A DNA stretch of 64,000 bases from Paragyromitra xinjiangensis. Lineage: Eukaryota; Ascomycota; Pezizomycetes; Pezizales; Discinaceae. Below, piece after piece: positions 34,972-46,500 of this stretch (position 1 is the stretch's first letter; the number at the start of each line of letters is the position of its first letter). The notes beneath the pieces were generated by a model. That model was not told where the DNA came from, made no database searches, and worked only from the letters and a program-made list of their open reading frames with translations. The translations under genes were made by a program, and so were the position numbers. Location of the stretch: the NCBI GenBank assembly GCA_038503065.1, contig JBCAMK010000018.1:1178001-1242000 (forward strand), in the 5' to 3' direction.

Positions 34972-37900
34972 TGATGAGTTACAACACACCGGAGAAAAAG
35001 GGCAACAGCAAATGTGTGACGATAATACAACAAAATTGCAATAAATCAACCATAGTCATGCAAAATCTAATGGACATTGGAGGAACAACGGACATTTTAG
35101 CAATACAAGAACCATGGATAGGCGAGAAAAAATGAAAGCGAAAAATTGACAGTGCAGTCGACATAGGAAATGGCCAAATAACCGTGGGACACAGCGGCTA
35201 CGATATAATATTTCAACACGGAGTCAATGGAGGAAAGGCAAGAGTCATGTGGATGATAAGAAAAGATAGCAGGCTTAAATGGACAGTAAGGGACGATTTA
35301 TGGAAACATTGGGACGCAAGTATCCTGGACATGCAATTAACTAATAACAAGATCCTACGGATAGTTAACGTATACAACCAGGATCACAGCGAAGGAGAAG
35401 GATGGTGTATGAAAGACTTCCCTATTAACCTGGGAATAGAAGCAGACCTCATGGTGCTAGATGACTTCAATGCGAAGGGAGCACTATGGGATACAAGAAG
35501 CGAAAGCTTAAGAGAAGAAATGGTTATGAACATAGTGGAAAGAGAAGAGCTAACGTTACTTAATGAAGTAGACTGAGTTACCTGGACGAGAGGTGCCGCC
35601 AAAAGCATCTTGGATCTCACATGGTGTGCGATAAACATGGAACGCCGATGTAATTGGAAGATCGATGAGGAACTGGACTTAGGATCGGATCATGCCACCA
35701 TCCAGATCGAATACCACGAAACGGCAGAACGAGTCAACAACCCATTGGGGAAAAGATGGGACTTAAAGCACGCAGATTGGGAATCAGTCAGAAGAGAGAT
35801 TGAGGAAGCAATAGGGGAGAAATCGGCAGCATGGGCGAAAGCAGTGGAAGATAAAGAGGTGGAAGTTATCGCAGAGCTACTAGAAGTAGTCATCAAGAGA
35901 GGCATGGATAAAGGAATACCGGTAGCAAGGATGACATGGCGAAGCAAAAAATGGTTCGACGAGGAAGTGCGAGCCAAAAGGAAAAGGGTCAGCCAATGCA
36001 GAAGGTGGAAAAAAGGAAGCAGAGGGGGGGCAGAAGAGGACGTCAGCGAGTGGAAAAAGCAAAGAAACGAGCTGTACAGGTTAATCAGAAAGAAAAAGGT
36101 TGAAATGTGGGACACGTTTATCCAAGAAGCCAAAACTCAAAAAGAAGCCTGGACAGTTTGGAGGACGTTAAACCAGCGGATATACACCAAAACACCCACA
36201 ATTCACACGAGAGAAACCACAGCAAGAAGTTTCGAAAATAAAGAAAGGTTGTTCAGAAAACAGCTCTTTCCGGAAGCGCCGGCAAGAGACCAGGAGAGAA
36301 AATTACCTGGGGCAGGGTGCTCAGTACACACCAAGGTATCGGATCCGGAAATAAGAGCAGCAATCGAAAGCCAAGGAAACACGAAAGCGCCAGGACCGGA
36401 TCAAGTACTCAGCAAAGCAATCAAAGAGGCAGGCCTGAAGTTCCATGGCTGGATGCGAGAAGGCATGGATGTGATGTTAAGCAACGGAGAGCACCCGAAG
36501 CGCTGGCGCAAAGCAATCGGAGCTATCATTCCAAAGCCGAACAAGGGGGATTACACAACGCTGCGAAGTTATCGACCAATATCCCTGCTGAACACAATGG
36601 GCAAGATATTGGAAAAGATAGTTGAGACGAGAATCACCAAACACATGGAAGAGAATATGTGTTTTCACAACATGCAATGGGGAGGAAGAAGAGAAAGAGG
36701 TGTTGAAGAGTGTGTCGAATTCACTATGGAGTGGATAAAAAAGAAGCAAGAAAATGGAAAGAAGGTCGTTCTAGTAGCAATGGATGTGGATCAGGCATTC
36801 CCGAATGTTGCAAGAATAAGATTAAGCAATAGAATGAGGGATGCAAGGGTGAACGAGGAGTCAGTGAGATGGATTGAAAGTTTTATGGAGGAAAGACAGG
36901 TTAAGTTGAGGTTTGACGGCAGAGAAGGGAAATGGGAGGACGTCAGTACAGGAATTCCGCAAGGCAGCCCCATATCACCACTGCTGTTCAACACATATAT
37001 TGCCCCCCTCTTGAAACACCTCGAGCAGCATACAGACAAGAACTACCCAGACAACGTGATCACACCAACGTTCATCGACGATGTCACATTAGCGGTAGCA
37101 GCCAATATGTGGGAGGAAGCCATGGAGAGAGCAGAAGAGATGATAGAAGAGGCAGAAAAATGGGCTAGAGAGAATGATGTGAAGTTCGCGGGAGATAAGT
37201 TGGAATGGATTCGTATTGGAAAAGTTAATAATGGGGTAAAAGAAAGATTATGGATGCCAGACGGAGCAAGTAAGGAGGAAAGCATAGTCATGAGATGGCT
37301 GGGGGTATGGATTGATAGAAAGTTGGATTTTAAAGAGCATGTAAATATCAAGATAAAAAAGGTGGAAAGAGTAAGTGGAGGACTTATGAGGTTAGCTAAA
37401 GGGGAGAAAGGATGTGGAGTGGGGAATTTGAGAAGGATGTATATAGCATGCGTGCGGAGTGTGATGGATTATGGATCACGAGTGTGGTGGAAAGAGCAGA
37501 AAGGGCTTGCGGAGAAGATGGATAAGGCGGATCAGAAGGCTATGCGAAAGCTAGCAGGACATCTACGAACAGCCCCAGGAGGCGCAATCCAAGTCGAAAA
37601 CGATCTCATACCGAATGAGATACGCATGCGAGAGAGGCAACGGCGAATAACGATACGAACATTGTACAAAAGCGAAAATCATCCGATGAGGGAAATGGTG
37701 GAAGCAGAAATAGGAATTAAACAAGAAGAAGAAAATTGGCAAGGAGGAAGAAGGAGGAACAGGAAGAAATTGTGCGGAGTTAAGAGGGGAGTGGAGTTAA
37801 TTGATGAAGAAATTGGAGGAAGATGGAAAAAGTTAGAAAGACACAAAGCGATAGAAAAGAAGGAAAGCAAATGGGAAAAGAGAATAAGAGAAGGATTAGT

Positions 37901-38894
37901 TATACGAATAGGAAGAAGCGACGAAGAAGGATTGACAGAGCAGAAAAGAAGAAGGGAAGGAGAGGATGAAGTGGTTATGTACACAGATGGATCGAAGATA
38001 GATGGAAAAGTGGGAGTTGGAGTGTGCAGGCTGGGAAGAGATGGCGGGTTAGAATGGGGAGCTAGTTACGGCATGGGCAATGAGATGGAGATCATGGATG
38101 CAGAAATGGTCGGGATTAAGAAAGCAGTTGAGCAAGGGGTGAAAGAGTGCAGGCGAAAGGAAGTTAGGAAATTGGTGATAAGGATAGATAGTCAGGAAGC
38201 GATGAGAAGGATAGGGAAGAGAGAAAGAGGGCCTGGAGAAATGATGGCGCATAAAGTTAGATGGGAAATGGATGCGGCAAGGACCAACGGCATTACAACT
38301 ACCTTCGAATGGATAAAGGCTCACGTCGGAATAAACGGCAACGAAAAAGCGGACGCCTTAGCAAAGAAAGGCACAAAGCAACCCTGAGATAAAGATAGCT
38401 TTATATCTTTAGCCTATTTGGGAGCCAAAGCAAGAACCGACAGCATTACACAATGGACACAATTCTGGAAAAACCATCCAAGCAAAGGATCAAGATACGA
38501 GCTTGAACCCACACGACAAAAAGTGGTGAGATTTGCAGCACACGAACGAGAAGGCCCAGTAATCCTCAGCAGGCTTAGAACCGAACACATATGGGTCCAT
38601 GAATACGCCAAAAGAATTGGCAAACGAGACGACGATAAATGCGAATGTGGAAAAGGCAAACAGGATGTCAAACACATGTTAACGGAATGCATGTTCAGTT
38701 TGGATGCAAGAGATGAAGCAATAGAAGCGCTAGGAGAAGAGTTGTCGATTGCGCTGCTACTGTATACGAGCGAAGGAGCAAAATGGGGGATTGAGATATG
38801 GAGAGAATTTAAGCGAGGATTGAGAGAAGCGAGAGGGGAAGTCGAGAGAGAAAATGAGGAACTGGGATGGGGTTTTGGAGAGCTGGAGCGTTAA
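34971..38894 (+). pseudogene. LINE ORF2, endonuclease-RT-RNase H polyprotein with three stops
   Basis: One frame of 1,308 codons starting at the ATG that overlaps the ORF1 stop. Endonuclease motifs QQNCNKS and AIQEPWIG are near residues 21-54. The RT core has GIPQGSPISPLLFN and the catalytic FIDD at about residues 701-704. RNase H follows with MYTDGSK at about 1003 and AHVGINGNEKADALAKK near 1115. A C-terminal zinc motif CECGKGKQDVKHMLTEC is near 1224. Three in-frame stops interrupt it, near 35133, at 35574 and at 38385. All are TGA and all could come from one C:G to T:A transition. Their contexts are not the CpA context expected of classical RIP. The frame is otherwise undamaged. Confidence 0.9.
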
Positions 38895-39185
38895 TAAATT
38901 GTTATAAGATGTTATTTTATTTTATATTTAGGTTATGCGGTTGTTTGGATGGTAGTTGTGTTTTTTATTTTGTTTTGGTTTTTGGATTTGTTTTTGTTTT
39001 ATGGTTATTTTATTTTATTTTTTATTTTTATTTTTATTTTTATTTTGTTTTTAGCGTATATCGCCATAGCTTTAGGGCTGGATGCGTAAATGAAAAATCT
39101 ATCTATCTATCTGTACTGAAATATACTGCGCATAACCCCTGTTCGCCATCAGACAGGATTCACCGTCACCGCGTGAACGACTGTA

Positions 39186-40600
39186 ATGTTAAGTTCTATC
39201 ATTTTTTGCTAGATAGGTATTTTGTCTCCCTGGGGGCGGTTTAAGTTGGGCGGTGCTAGAGGGTAGGCTGCACTTCCTTTCTTGGAATGTCCACCTAGCT
39301 GCTTGGTTCCTGAACCCTTTTTAAGCACAATTTGTAGGCTGACTATAAGAAAACCGGAGCCCTGGGCCGCTGGCGCGGCTTCCAAGCCTCCTTTATCGCG
39401 TGGACGATCTAGAAGTTTTTCCAACGGCCCACGATTTGGAATCTGTCTCAGAGATTCTTATATCCCGCCGCGCGCCGTGTGGGTTAGGGTTTGCTGATCA
39501 ACAGCCGGTATACCGGAAAGGGTAATAAAGTCCTTTTTACAAGCAACCCCAGCATTCGGAGTATTGGCCGCTGCGAACCAATATAATTAAATATCAGCGA
39601 AGCCGATACATCTACGCGACCACGGTAAAGATAATTTCCTTGAGCTCGCTTACGATTCTCGCCTCCTGTTTTGACTATTATCACATGTCATCCTGTTTGT
39701 CTGCCTTTTGATTGCCGGCTCTTGTGTGCACGGGCTTGACTGAATATAAGCCTTTCCCCCAGCAACGGGCATTAATATCACCGACAGCCTTCGTTTCAGT
39801 CTAAAACCACTATCAGTGTGTGGATACTTGATTGGATACTAGCTTTTACTTCCCTGGCGCGCCATGCATGTGTACGGAATTGACCGAATTATCAGTGTTC
39901 GTTTATTGAAATCACGTATGAGATTTACCCGAAAGCCGGTGATCGGCGCAGCCGTTGCGTGGGCAAGCGAGGGCAGATATTGGGAAAGGTTAGGCGATAA
40001 GCTACTTGCTCCTTATATCAACTTCATGTCAAGTGATCATGTGTGGATATACTTGATTCCGCGGGACAGGATTAGAAGACAGTTGTCCAGGACCTTATAG
40101 CTACAAAAAGCTCCGATGGCGCGATGTATTCAGTGATAGCAGAGTACACTTCTGCAGTAATCGGCATGGTTTGTGACCAACTACATAGTTATCCTGAGCC
40201 ACCAACAGCATCGTATAGGCCCATGAGACTTGACGCGAAATGCATGATCCCGACATCACAATAAAACATCGAGCTTCTCCACTCAAATACTATCTGGTCT
40301 GTCCCTGGTTGAATAGCTACTCTAAGGTATAGGCACAAGAGCTAGATAAAGTAGTCTCTCAGAACCCTCGTGATAACCATTAACGTGATAATTTATGTAG
40401 AAGGGGGCCACTGACAAGGCAACTATCCTCACCTCGGACCTCGTGATAAGACATCCCACTAGTCTAGCGTGTCAAGCTCACCTTATCAGCGGAAAGCCTT
40501 GGAGTGAAACAGGAGAAGATGGTTGGTGGATATAAGGTAATGATATTCGTATGAGGAGTAGTTGGATTTGATAAGCCACTTCCTCCCCCAAACACAGTTA
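39186..40600. other. Gene-poor stretch, nothing recognised
   Basis: Flank of the transposon nest up to the promoter of member D. Only short frames without family resemblance. Confidence 0.35.
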
Positions 40601-40623
40601 TATAAATACGTAGGACTTCCCTA
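40601..40623 (+). promoter_or_regulatory. TATA box and TTCCCTA element of small gene D
   Basis: TATAAAT at 40601 (within GTTATATAAATACG) and TTCCCTACA at 40617. The ATG follows 99 bp after the TATA. TTCCCTACA is identical to the element of member A. Confidence 0.6.
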
Positions 40624-40699
40624 CAATGAAGTTTAGAAATAGGATTAATAAAATCAACCATCACCAGACGATTACACTACTGCTCTTCCACCTTGTCCA

Positions 40700-41042
40700 A
40701 TGACTATTCCTCATCCTTCTTCTACAAGAGGGCAAAGAACACACGTTGACGAATCACTTTTACGCCAAACAATGGAGCTTTCTCTTGGGCCTATAACATG
40801 TAATACTCCAAAATTTAGTGAGCTTTTCCAGCTCGAGGCACTGCAGGAGTATTGGAGAACTAACGTTTGACTTATTCGCTATAGCCGAAACTGAGACGCC
40901 CAACGCCTCACCGAGTGAGATGATGAGAAGATACATTCAACAGAGTACGAAGGAAGATCCCGTTGTGGTGTTTGCAAGATCGGGGGCTGAGAAATCAGGT
41001 GGTGATGATGAAGAGCCTGAGCAGGTAGTGGGATCTGGATAG
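40700..41042 (+). CDS. Small protein of the MMxxYL-EDxVVVF family, member D
   Basis: Exons 40700-40817 and 40885-41042 give 91 residues. The 67 nt intron has donor GTGAGC, branch ACTAAC 21 nt before the acceptor, and acceptor ATAG, in phase 1 as in A and C. A second donor at 40801 (GTAATA) would also keep frame. Exon 1 has an amphipathic stretch ESLLRQTMELSLG that resembles VHELVQNLSVN of member A. Exon 2 has SEMMRRYIQQSTKEDPVVVF, then ARSG and an acidic tail. No signal peptide. Function unknown. Confidence 0.7.
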
Positions 41043-42510
41043 TTTTGTACTTGAGAAAGTGGTCGGAATTACAGTCAGGGTACCAACTCATAGCCCCAGC
41101 TAGAGAGTTTTCACTATATCTCTCATGAGTTTCTAAGATCTTGTTTTTCAAATTTGTGATGACCGTTCCTTAGTTTAGAGATTTTGATTCCTTCGTTCAT
41201 ATCTTACTACAATATGATTTTTTAGGGGAATATGTCTGGATAGGAGAAACCCGAGCTCTTTCCAAGTAAGTGATAATTATTTGCCAAAAAAACAACTGTG
41301 CTCAGGATTATTTTCTGGGCGAGTTTCGTGTTAGTACGCTAGCTAGGCGAGCAACGCTTGTTGTATCGGGGACCTAGTGTTACTAACAAGCGATCGATCT
41401 TAGTGCTCCGGCCTCGGCTCGCTAGTTCTGTCTAAAAAAAGACAAGCCCTAAGCAGCACTGAGCAGGTGGGAGTGGGGGCTTTTTCGTTGCATAACCCAC
41501 CATCGTGGTAGGGGCTTCTACTAGTGGAGCAGCCCGCCGTTAGGGGTTTTCAAGGTGTAGAAGCTTGTAATGGCATAATTCCTAGCTCGCTAGCAAGTTC
41601 ACCAAAAAGCAACATCGCCCCCAATCCTCTCAAACGACCCCCTGCTTTTTTTATTTACTTGTTTGCACATCCCCCCCCGGGACAAATGGTTCCCGATGTT
41701 ACACCGAAACAAGATTTTTTTGGAGAAGCCTGATATCAAACACCAAGACTCAACGCTCCCGTAAGGACTAAATGACTACTACTCTAGCGAGGATACACAG
41801 ACCTCATATGTGCCAGCACGGTGGCATTTACGTATAACGTAAATCTTTTACTCTAGACAAATATGGAGTGTTGCGTGTGCGCTGTCGTGATCACACAGTT
41901 AAGTTCGCAATCTTGGCATCATATGGCACAGCCACCGAATATGGCTACTCTATAATGCCAACGGCATGAATTTCTTCAGCCAACTCGATACTTAATGGTT
42001 GCAAATTTCTAGGGCTGAAGAGGAGCGGGGGATTCTAAACTAGGCCGATATCTAGCATCAGCTATTCCGGTAGCATGGGTTGATGATGGTGATTATGGAT
42101 TCATCAAGTACATCGGTAGCATGGGTATGAACATAGCCGGGTCTACAAGTGCCAAGTAGAGCAACCTTGGGGTAATTATTTTGGTGCTGGGATCCGCACA
42201 TGACTAATAGTGGAGGCATTTTACTAGGAACTCATATCAAAATATTCTCCCCAGGTAGCATGGATGGACCTAAATCGCTAGTATCTGTAATTTCGATTTT
42301 AAGCTTCTAACTATTACCAACACTTAACTCATTCCAACCCTCGACACATGAGCTACAAGCAGCTATTTTAATATTTAATCGACGGCTTATATAGGTAGTC
42401 GGTGTAGCAGAAGCGCACGATCCTCATAACGGGACGTAAAAGGGCGTCGAGTGAGTTTTTCCAAAGACGCTGGACCTTAGTTGCATAACGGGTACGCTAG
42501 GTGATAGCTA

Positions 42511-42566
42511 GCAAGCGACTTAAACCTCCAACCTCGGTTTTGGGTTACCGTTACACCAACCGTCGC
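42511..42566 (-). pseudogene. Relic related to tRNA-Arg(CCT)
   Basis: Read on the minus strand it gives CGGTTGGTGTAACGGTAAC and then CCGAGGTTGGAGGTTTAAGTC and GCTTGCT. The functional gene at 49429-49500 reads CGGTTGGCGCAATGGTAGC, then CGAGGTTGAGGGTTCGAGTC and CTTGCT. The anticodon arm is largely missing and most substitutions are transitions. Alternatively, both descend from a shared tRNA-derived repeat. Confidence 0.55.
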
Positions 42567-43060
42567 TAGATGGTTTACGATCGTGCAACCCTAGGGGGGG
42601 CCTTGGCCTTATCTCGGATACGAGATTATGATGCCCAGCCGGGTAGGCCAGTTTAAGCTAGGCCTTGGGATACGGCTGACAAATTAGGGCTAAAAATTGA
42701 TAATTCTAGTCCAGCCTTTTGAGAAGGTTCATTTGTATTTCATGGGTGAGGTTGGTATCATGAGATATCACTCGCAGACCTAGCCATTACTACTGTTAAA
42801 AATCGGCTTCCTAATCGGGTAACAATACTCTAGTGGGAGAATATCGTGGGACTAGAGGTGAAGATTTTCCTGTGCTAGCACGTACGCGTTATCTATAAAC
42901 TGGGGTCTGTATGGACTCCTTAACCAAGCCCTCTCTGTCTCCTGATCCTGTATATTCAAAACAGCTACTCGTTGAAATTTTAGGTATTTACTAGGTAAAG
43001 GATTTGGTGAAAAGAGGAGGTGTGTTTCATTGCTAGTGTGGTACTCGGCTTCCGTTATTC

Positions 43061-43076
43061 CGCGGCATATGCCGCG
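43061..43076. repeat. Perfect 16 bp palindrome with imperfect arms
   Basis: CGCGGCATATGCCGCG is its own reverse complement. The flanks (CTTCCGTTATTC at the left, TATACCGAATACCG at the right) are a weaker inverse pair, so the whole could be the centre of a hairpin element of about 55 bp. Confidence 0.6.
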
Positions 43077-43576
43077 TATACCGAATACCGCACCAAATTA
43101 AGGGAACCAGGAAACCCGTATCTCCGAATTATTGCTGGAAGTGTGGCTCTGCCACAAGCAGCTCCCTTTTCCTCTACCCAATATCTGCTATTCTGACTGG
43201 AGTTTTTTGATTCGTTCTTACACTGTGCATAAGTTCTAGTAGGGTTTGATGCCTAAAAGCCTGGTTAGTTTTTATTAAGTAACCACCCAATTAAGCTGAA
43301 CGACAAAAAAATGTGGTGAACCCTTTGATATAAAACGTCCCAGAATTCATTACAAATGATGCTAAATTAGATAAACGTTGAACCCACTAAAAAACACTAC
43401 CCTTTTCGTGGATGACGCCAAAAAACGACGGACCTGAACCAAAAACCAAAAAAACAATTCGCTCTAAGCCCAAAAATATAATTTGACTTGACATGAACGA
43501 TCCCTTTTTGACCCAAAATTCATAGATGTCCTTCATCCCAGCTGGAAGAACAAAAATCCCACATCGTAAAGCTAAC

Positions 43577-46500
43577 TTAACAAAAATAGGGAATCACCAT
43601 TCTCTCTAAACTCCATTTAGGCCTTCCTTTCTTCCACCGAACACCTACAAACGCCGCAATTATAACCACCGGTAGCACACTTCCCAACTCCCCCAATCCA
43701 GCCCACTCTGGTGCAATTCTAATAACCACGAATCCTCCTCCAGCAGCAAGAACTGCAAAGAAGTTCCATAGCACCGCCCATGCAAAAGAAACCCAAATGC
43801 ATGTCCTAACCCGTTTGCTGAGATCAAGAAAGTTGATGATACTGTTAAGTGATGTCGATAGAATAGCCACATCGGCTGCTGATATAGCCACCGAAGTAGA
43901 ATCGGACATTGAAAGACCAACGTCGGCTTGCGTCAGAGCGACTGCGTCGTTTGTACCATCACCGAGGAAGAGGACAGTGGGATGATCAAGGGTTGGTTCT
44001 CTATCTCGGCCCTGTGGCGATAACCGTTCCTGGAGTGCTTTTATTTCTGAAGACTTTTGTTCTGGAGAGCAGCTGGATCTGCAGTTTTGCCCTGGGATCC
44101 CAAGAATCCGAGAGACTTTTTCCACCGCTTGCTTGTGATCGCCGGAGAAGATATAGGTCTCAATACCTCTTCTGTGGAGCTCTGCAATAACTCCCGCGGC
44201 CTCGGGGCGGATAGTATCCTCAAGCCCAAAGATGGCTTTAAGCTCCTTGTTGATGGACAACGTAAACACGGTTAACCCCCGCAAAATCACTTCCCTAACC
44301 AACGGATTCTCCTGGCCGGAAGGCGCACACCAAGATGGTTGCCCACCCCTCAAGAGCTTGGCATCAATCGTCGTTTCTAGACCCTTCCCTACAACAGTCT
44401 CTATTATGGCCCCGGGGTACTGCTCCGCGCTTCCCATACTTGCCGCTAAAGCCCTAGAAACCGGATGTTTTTCGCCTTCACACAAAATCTTAATCAATTT
44501 CTGTGTTTCTTGATCGGTACCGTCAATCCATTCACCCTTGACAAGCGTCTTTCTGAATACCACCTCCAACTTTCCTGTGGTTAGGGTTCCTGTCTTGTCG
44601 AATACAATTTTGCTTGCTTTCCAGCCTTTCTCAACTGCAATCACGTTCACAAATAAGAACCCACCCTTCCTCATAGCGACTCTGCTTGCAAAAACCATGA
44701 CCATCGGTACAGCGAGACCAATAGCACAAGGGCAAGACACAGCTAGCGTAGCGACCGCGTAAGAGATCGCGCCCACTGCACTGTCTCCCCAACGTTGGTG
44801 TCTAAGTAATCCACCAACTAAAAACCAAATCACAAAGATTACCACCGAAACAGCGAGAACAGCGGGTGTTAGAATGGTGGCGAACTTATCAGCCATCTGT
44901 TGTGTTTTTGGTTTCTCTCCACCGGCGGATCGAACCATGCGTTTGATTACCGATACCGTGTTTTCGTGCATCAGTCTCGTGACTCGATACTTCAGTCTAC
45001 CGTTCACAATGCTGCTCCCCGCCATCACTAATTTGCCAATCTGGATAACGGCAGGTTTCGCTTCTCCAGTCAACAAACTTTCGTCAACCTCAGCTTCCCC
45101 GTCTACTACCACGCCGTCCGTGGTAACAGTATCACCCTTCTCAGCAACCAGTATATCGCCATACTGGAGCAACCTCTGATCAATCTCCTGTACGCCATCA
45201 CCTTCCACTAGAAGTACTGTTGTAAAGTCCTTCTTATTTCGATCACCGAGAACAACGACCCGCTTTAACGCCCATAGCCTAACCTCCCCAGTAATCCATC
45301 TCCCTGCAAGGATCAGAGTGACTAGCAAGCAACACGTTTCGAAGAAGGGTTCTCTGCCTGTTTTTCCAAGTGTCTTATTGATGAAATCGATTATGAAGAT
45401 GGCAACCGAAAACCCCCAAGCAGCCATTGTAGCAACGAGGACAAGAACATCCATGTCAATTCTGCTGCCGCCAGCTCCACCATATATCATCGTCCGGAAC
45501 GCGCTTAGGTATATTCCGTAGGCCATCCCCATAACTATTGTCGCGAGAGGCATCTGAATGAAGTATTTCAGGACCTCGTCAACGTGTGGCAGTGGCGCCC
45601 ATGCTAAAACCACAACGGGTATCGTTATTACTGCAGCGATGAGAGTTATGATACCTAAGTGTTTTAGATGCTTCCTCCCAGCGTGAGATGCGATGGCTTC
45701 ATCATCTGGTGTGTCGACCAATTTGGCGTCAAACTTGTCGTTTTCGCGGTTGATGGCGCTTAACAGATCCCGGACACCAATAGTGACCGAATTATACCTA
45801 ACCTCCAATGTAACCCTTCCCTTATCAATCTTGAGTAACCTCACATTTTTAACAGCTTCCATCTCCTGTATCAAATTGTGATTCTCGTTGCTATCGATTT
45901 CGATCCGAATCTTACCCAGGCCAGCTTCGTCGAGACTCCCGCTATTCATAATGGTCACCCGAAATCCGGTTTTCTTTCTAAGGGTCTCGACAACCTCAAT
46001 TTCTCCTTTGACATCCGGCAAAAAGTTCATCTCAGCTCTGTTATTCAGAAAGCTAACCTTAACACTATCAGGGAGAATGCCGTTCATCGACCTCAAAATG
46101 TGTATAACTTTATCCGCACAACCAGTACAAGTCATGCCCGTGATTGTCAGCGAGAGAAACCGCAGGATAGCAGCGTCTTGACCTATGTCAACTATGAACT
46201 CTTCTTCGTCATCCTTTTCGTTAAGAGATGCTGCACCGGAAAAGCAACCCCCCGAACAAGAATCTGACTTGATTGTGGTCTGACTCGCGTTGCAGCATCC
46301 CCAACCCATTGTGCGAGCAGATGACTTAAAGGTCCCTGGAATGACCTCGCGAAACGTGCTCGTGATAGCCTTCATAGACGCGCAATAGCATTTCACCATT
46401 GAATTTGTATGTGAGCTAGGCATTGACTTGCCGCTAGATTCGGCACGGAGAAGACAAGAGGAGCAGGTTTCTGTTTTTGAAGGTTGGTGATGGTGATGAC

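Larger units (their letters stand above)
32189..39112 (+). mobile_element. Nearly full-length LINE, Tad1/I-like (APE-RT-RNase H)
   Basis: A 6.9 kb non-LTR retrotransposon. A 14 bp target duplication, GTACTGAAATATAC, flanks it at 32175-32188 and 39113-39126. It has a 5' leader of about 640 bp, a gag-like ORF1, an ORF2 with endonuclease, reverse transcriptase and RNase H, a T-rich 3' region, and an (ATCT)n tail instead of poly(A). The coding strand is strongly purine-rich. The intact target repeats and long open frames argue for fairly recent insertion, but three in-frame TGA codons in ORF2 make this copy inactive. A 77 bp truncated relative lies at 16695. Confidence 0.93.
32081..39183. mobile_element. 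TA-flanked TIR element (Fot1/pogo-like ends) split by a LINE
   Basis: A 50 bp terminal inverted repeat: the left end (32081-32130) starts CAGTCACTCATGGGGTGACG; the right end (39134-39183), read on the minus strand, starts CAGTCGTTCACGCGGTGACG. The arms agree at 44 of 50 positions, and five of the six differences are transitions. TA lies directly outside both ends (32079-32080, 39184-39185). With the LINE and one target repeat removed, only about 165 bp remain, so this was a non-autonomous MITE. CAGT termini plus TA targets are known for Tc1/mariner and Fot1/pogo elements. Confidence 0.88.
41043..43576. other. Gene-poor stretch
   Basis: Contains the tRNA-Arg relic and the palindrome listed separately. 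The last part is the 3' flank of the copper ATPase. No coding exon recognised. Confidence 0.35.
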
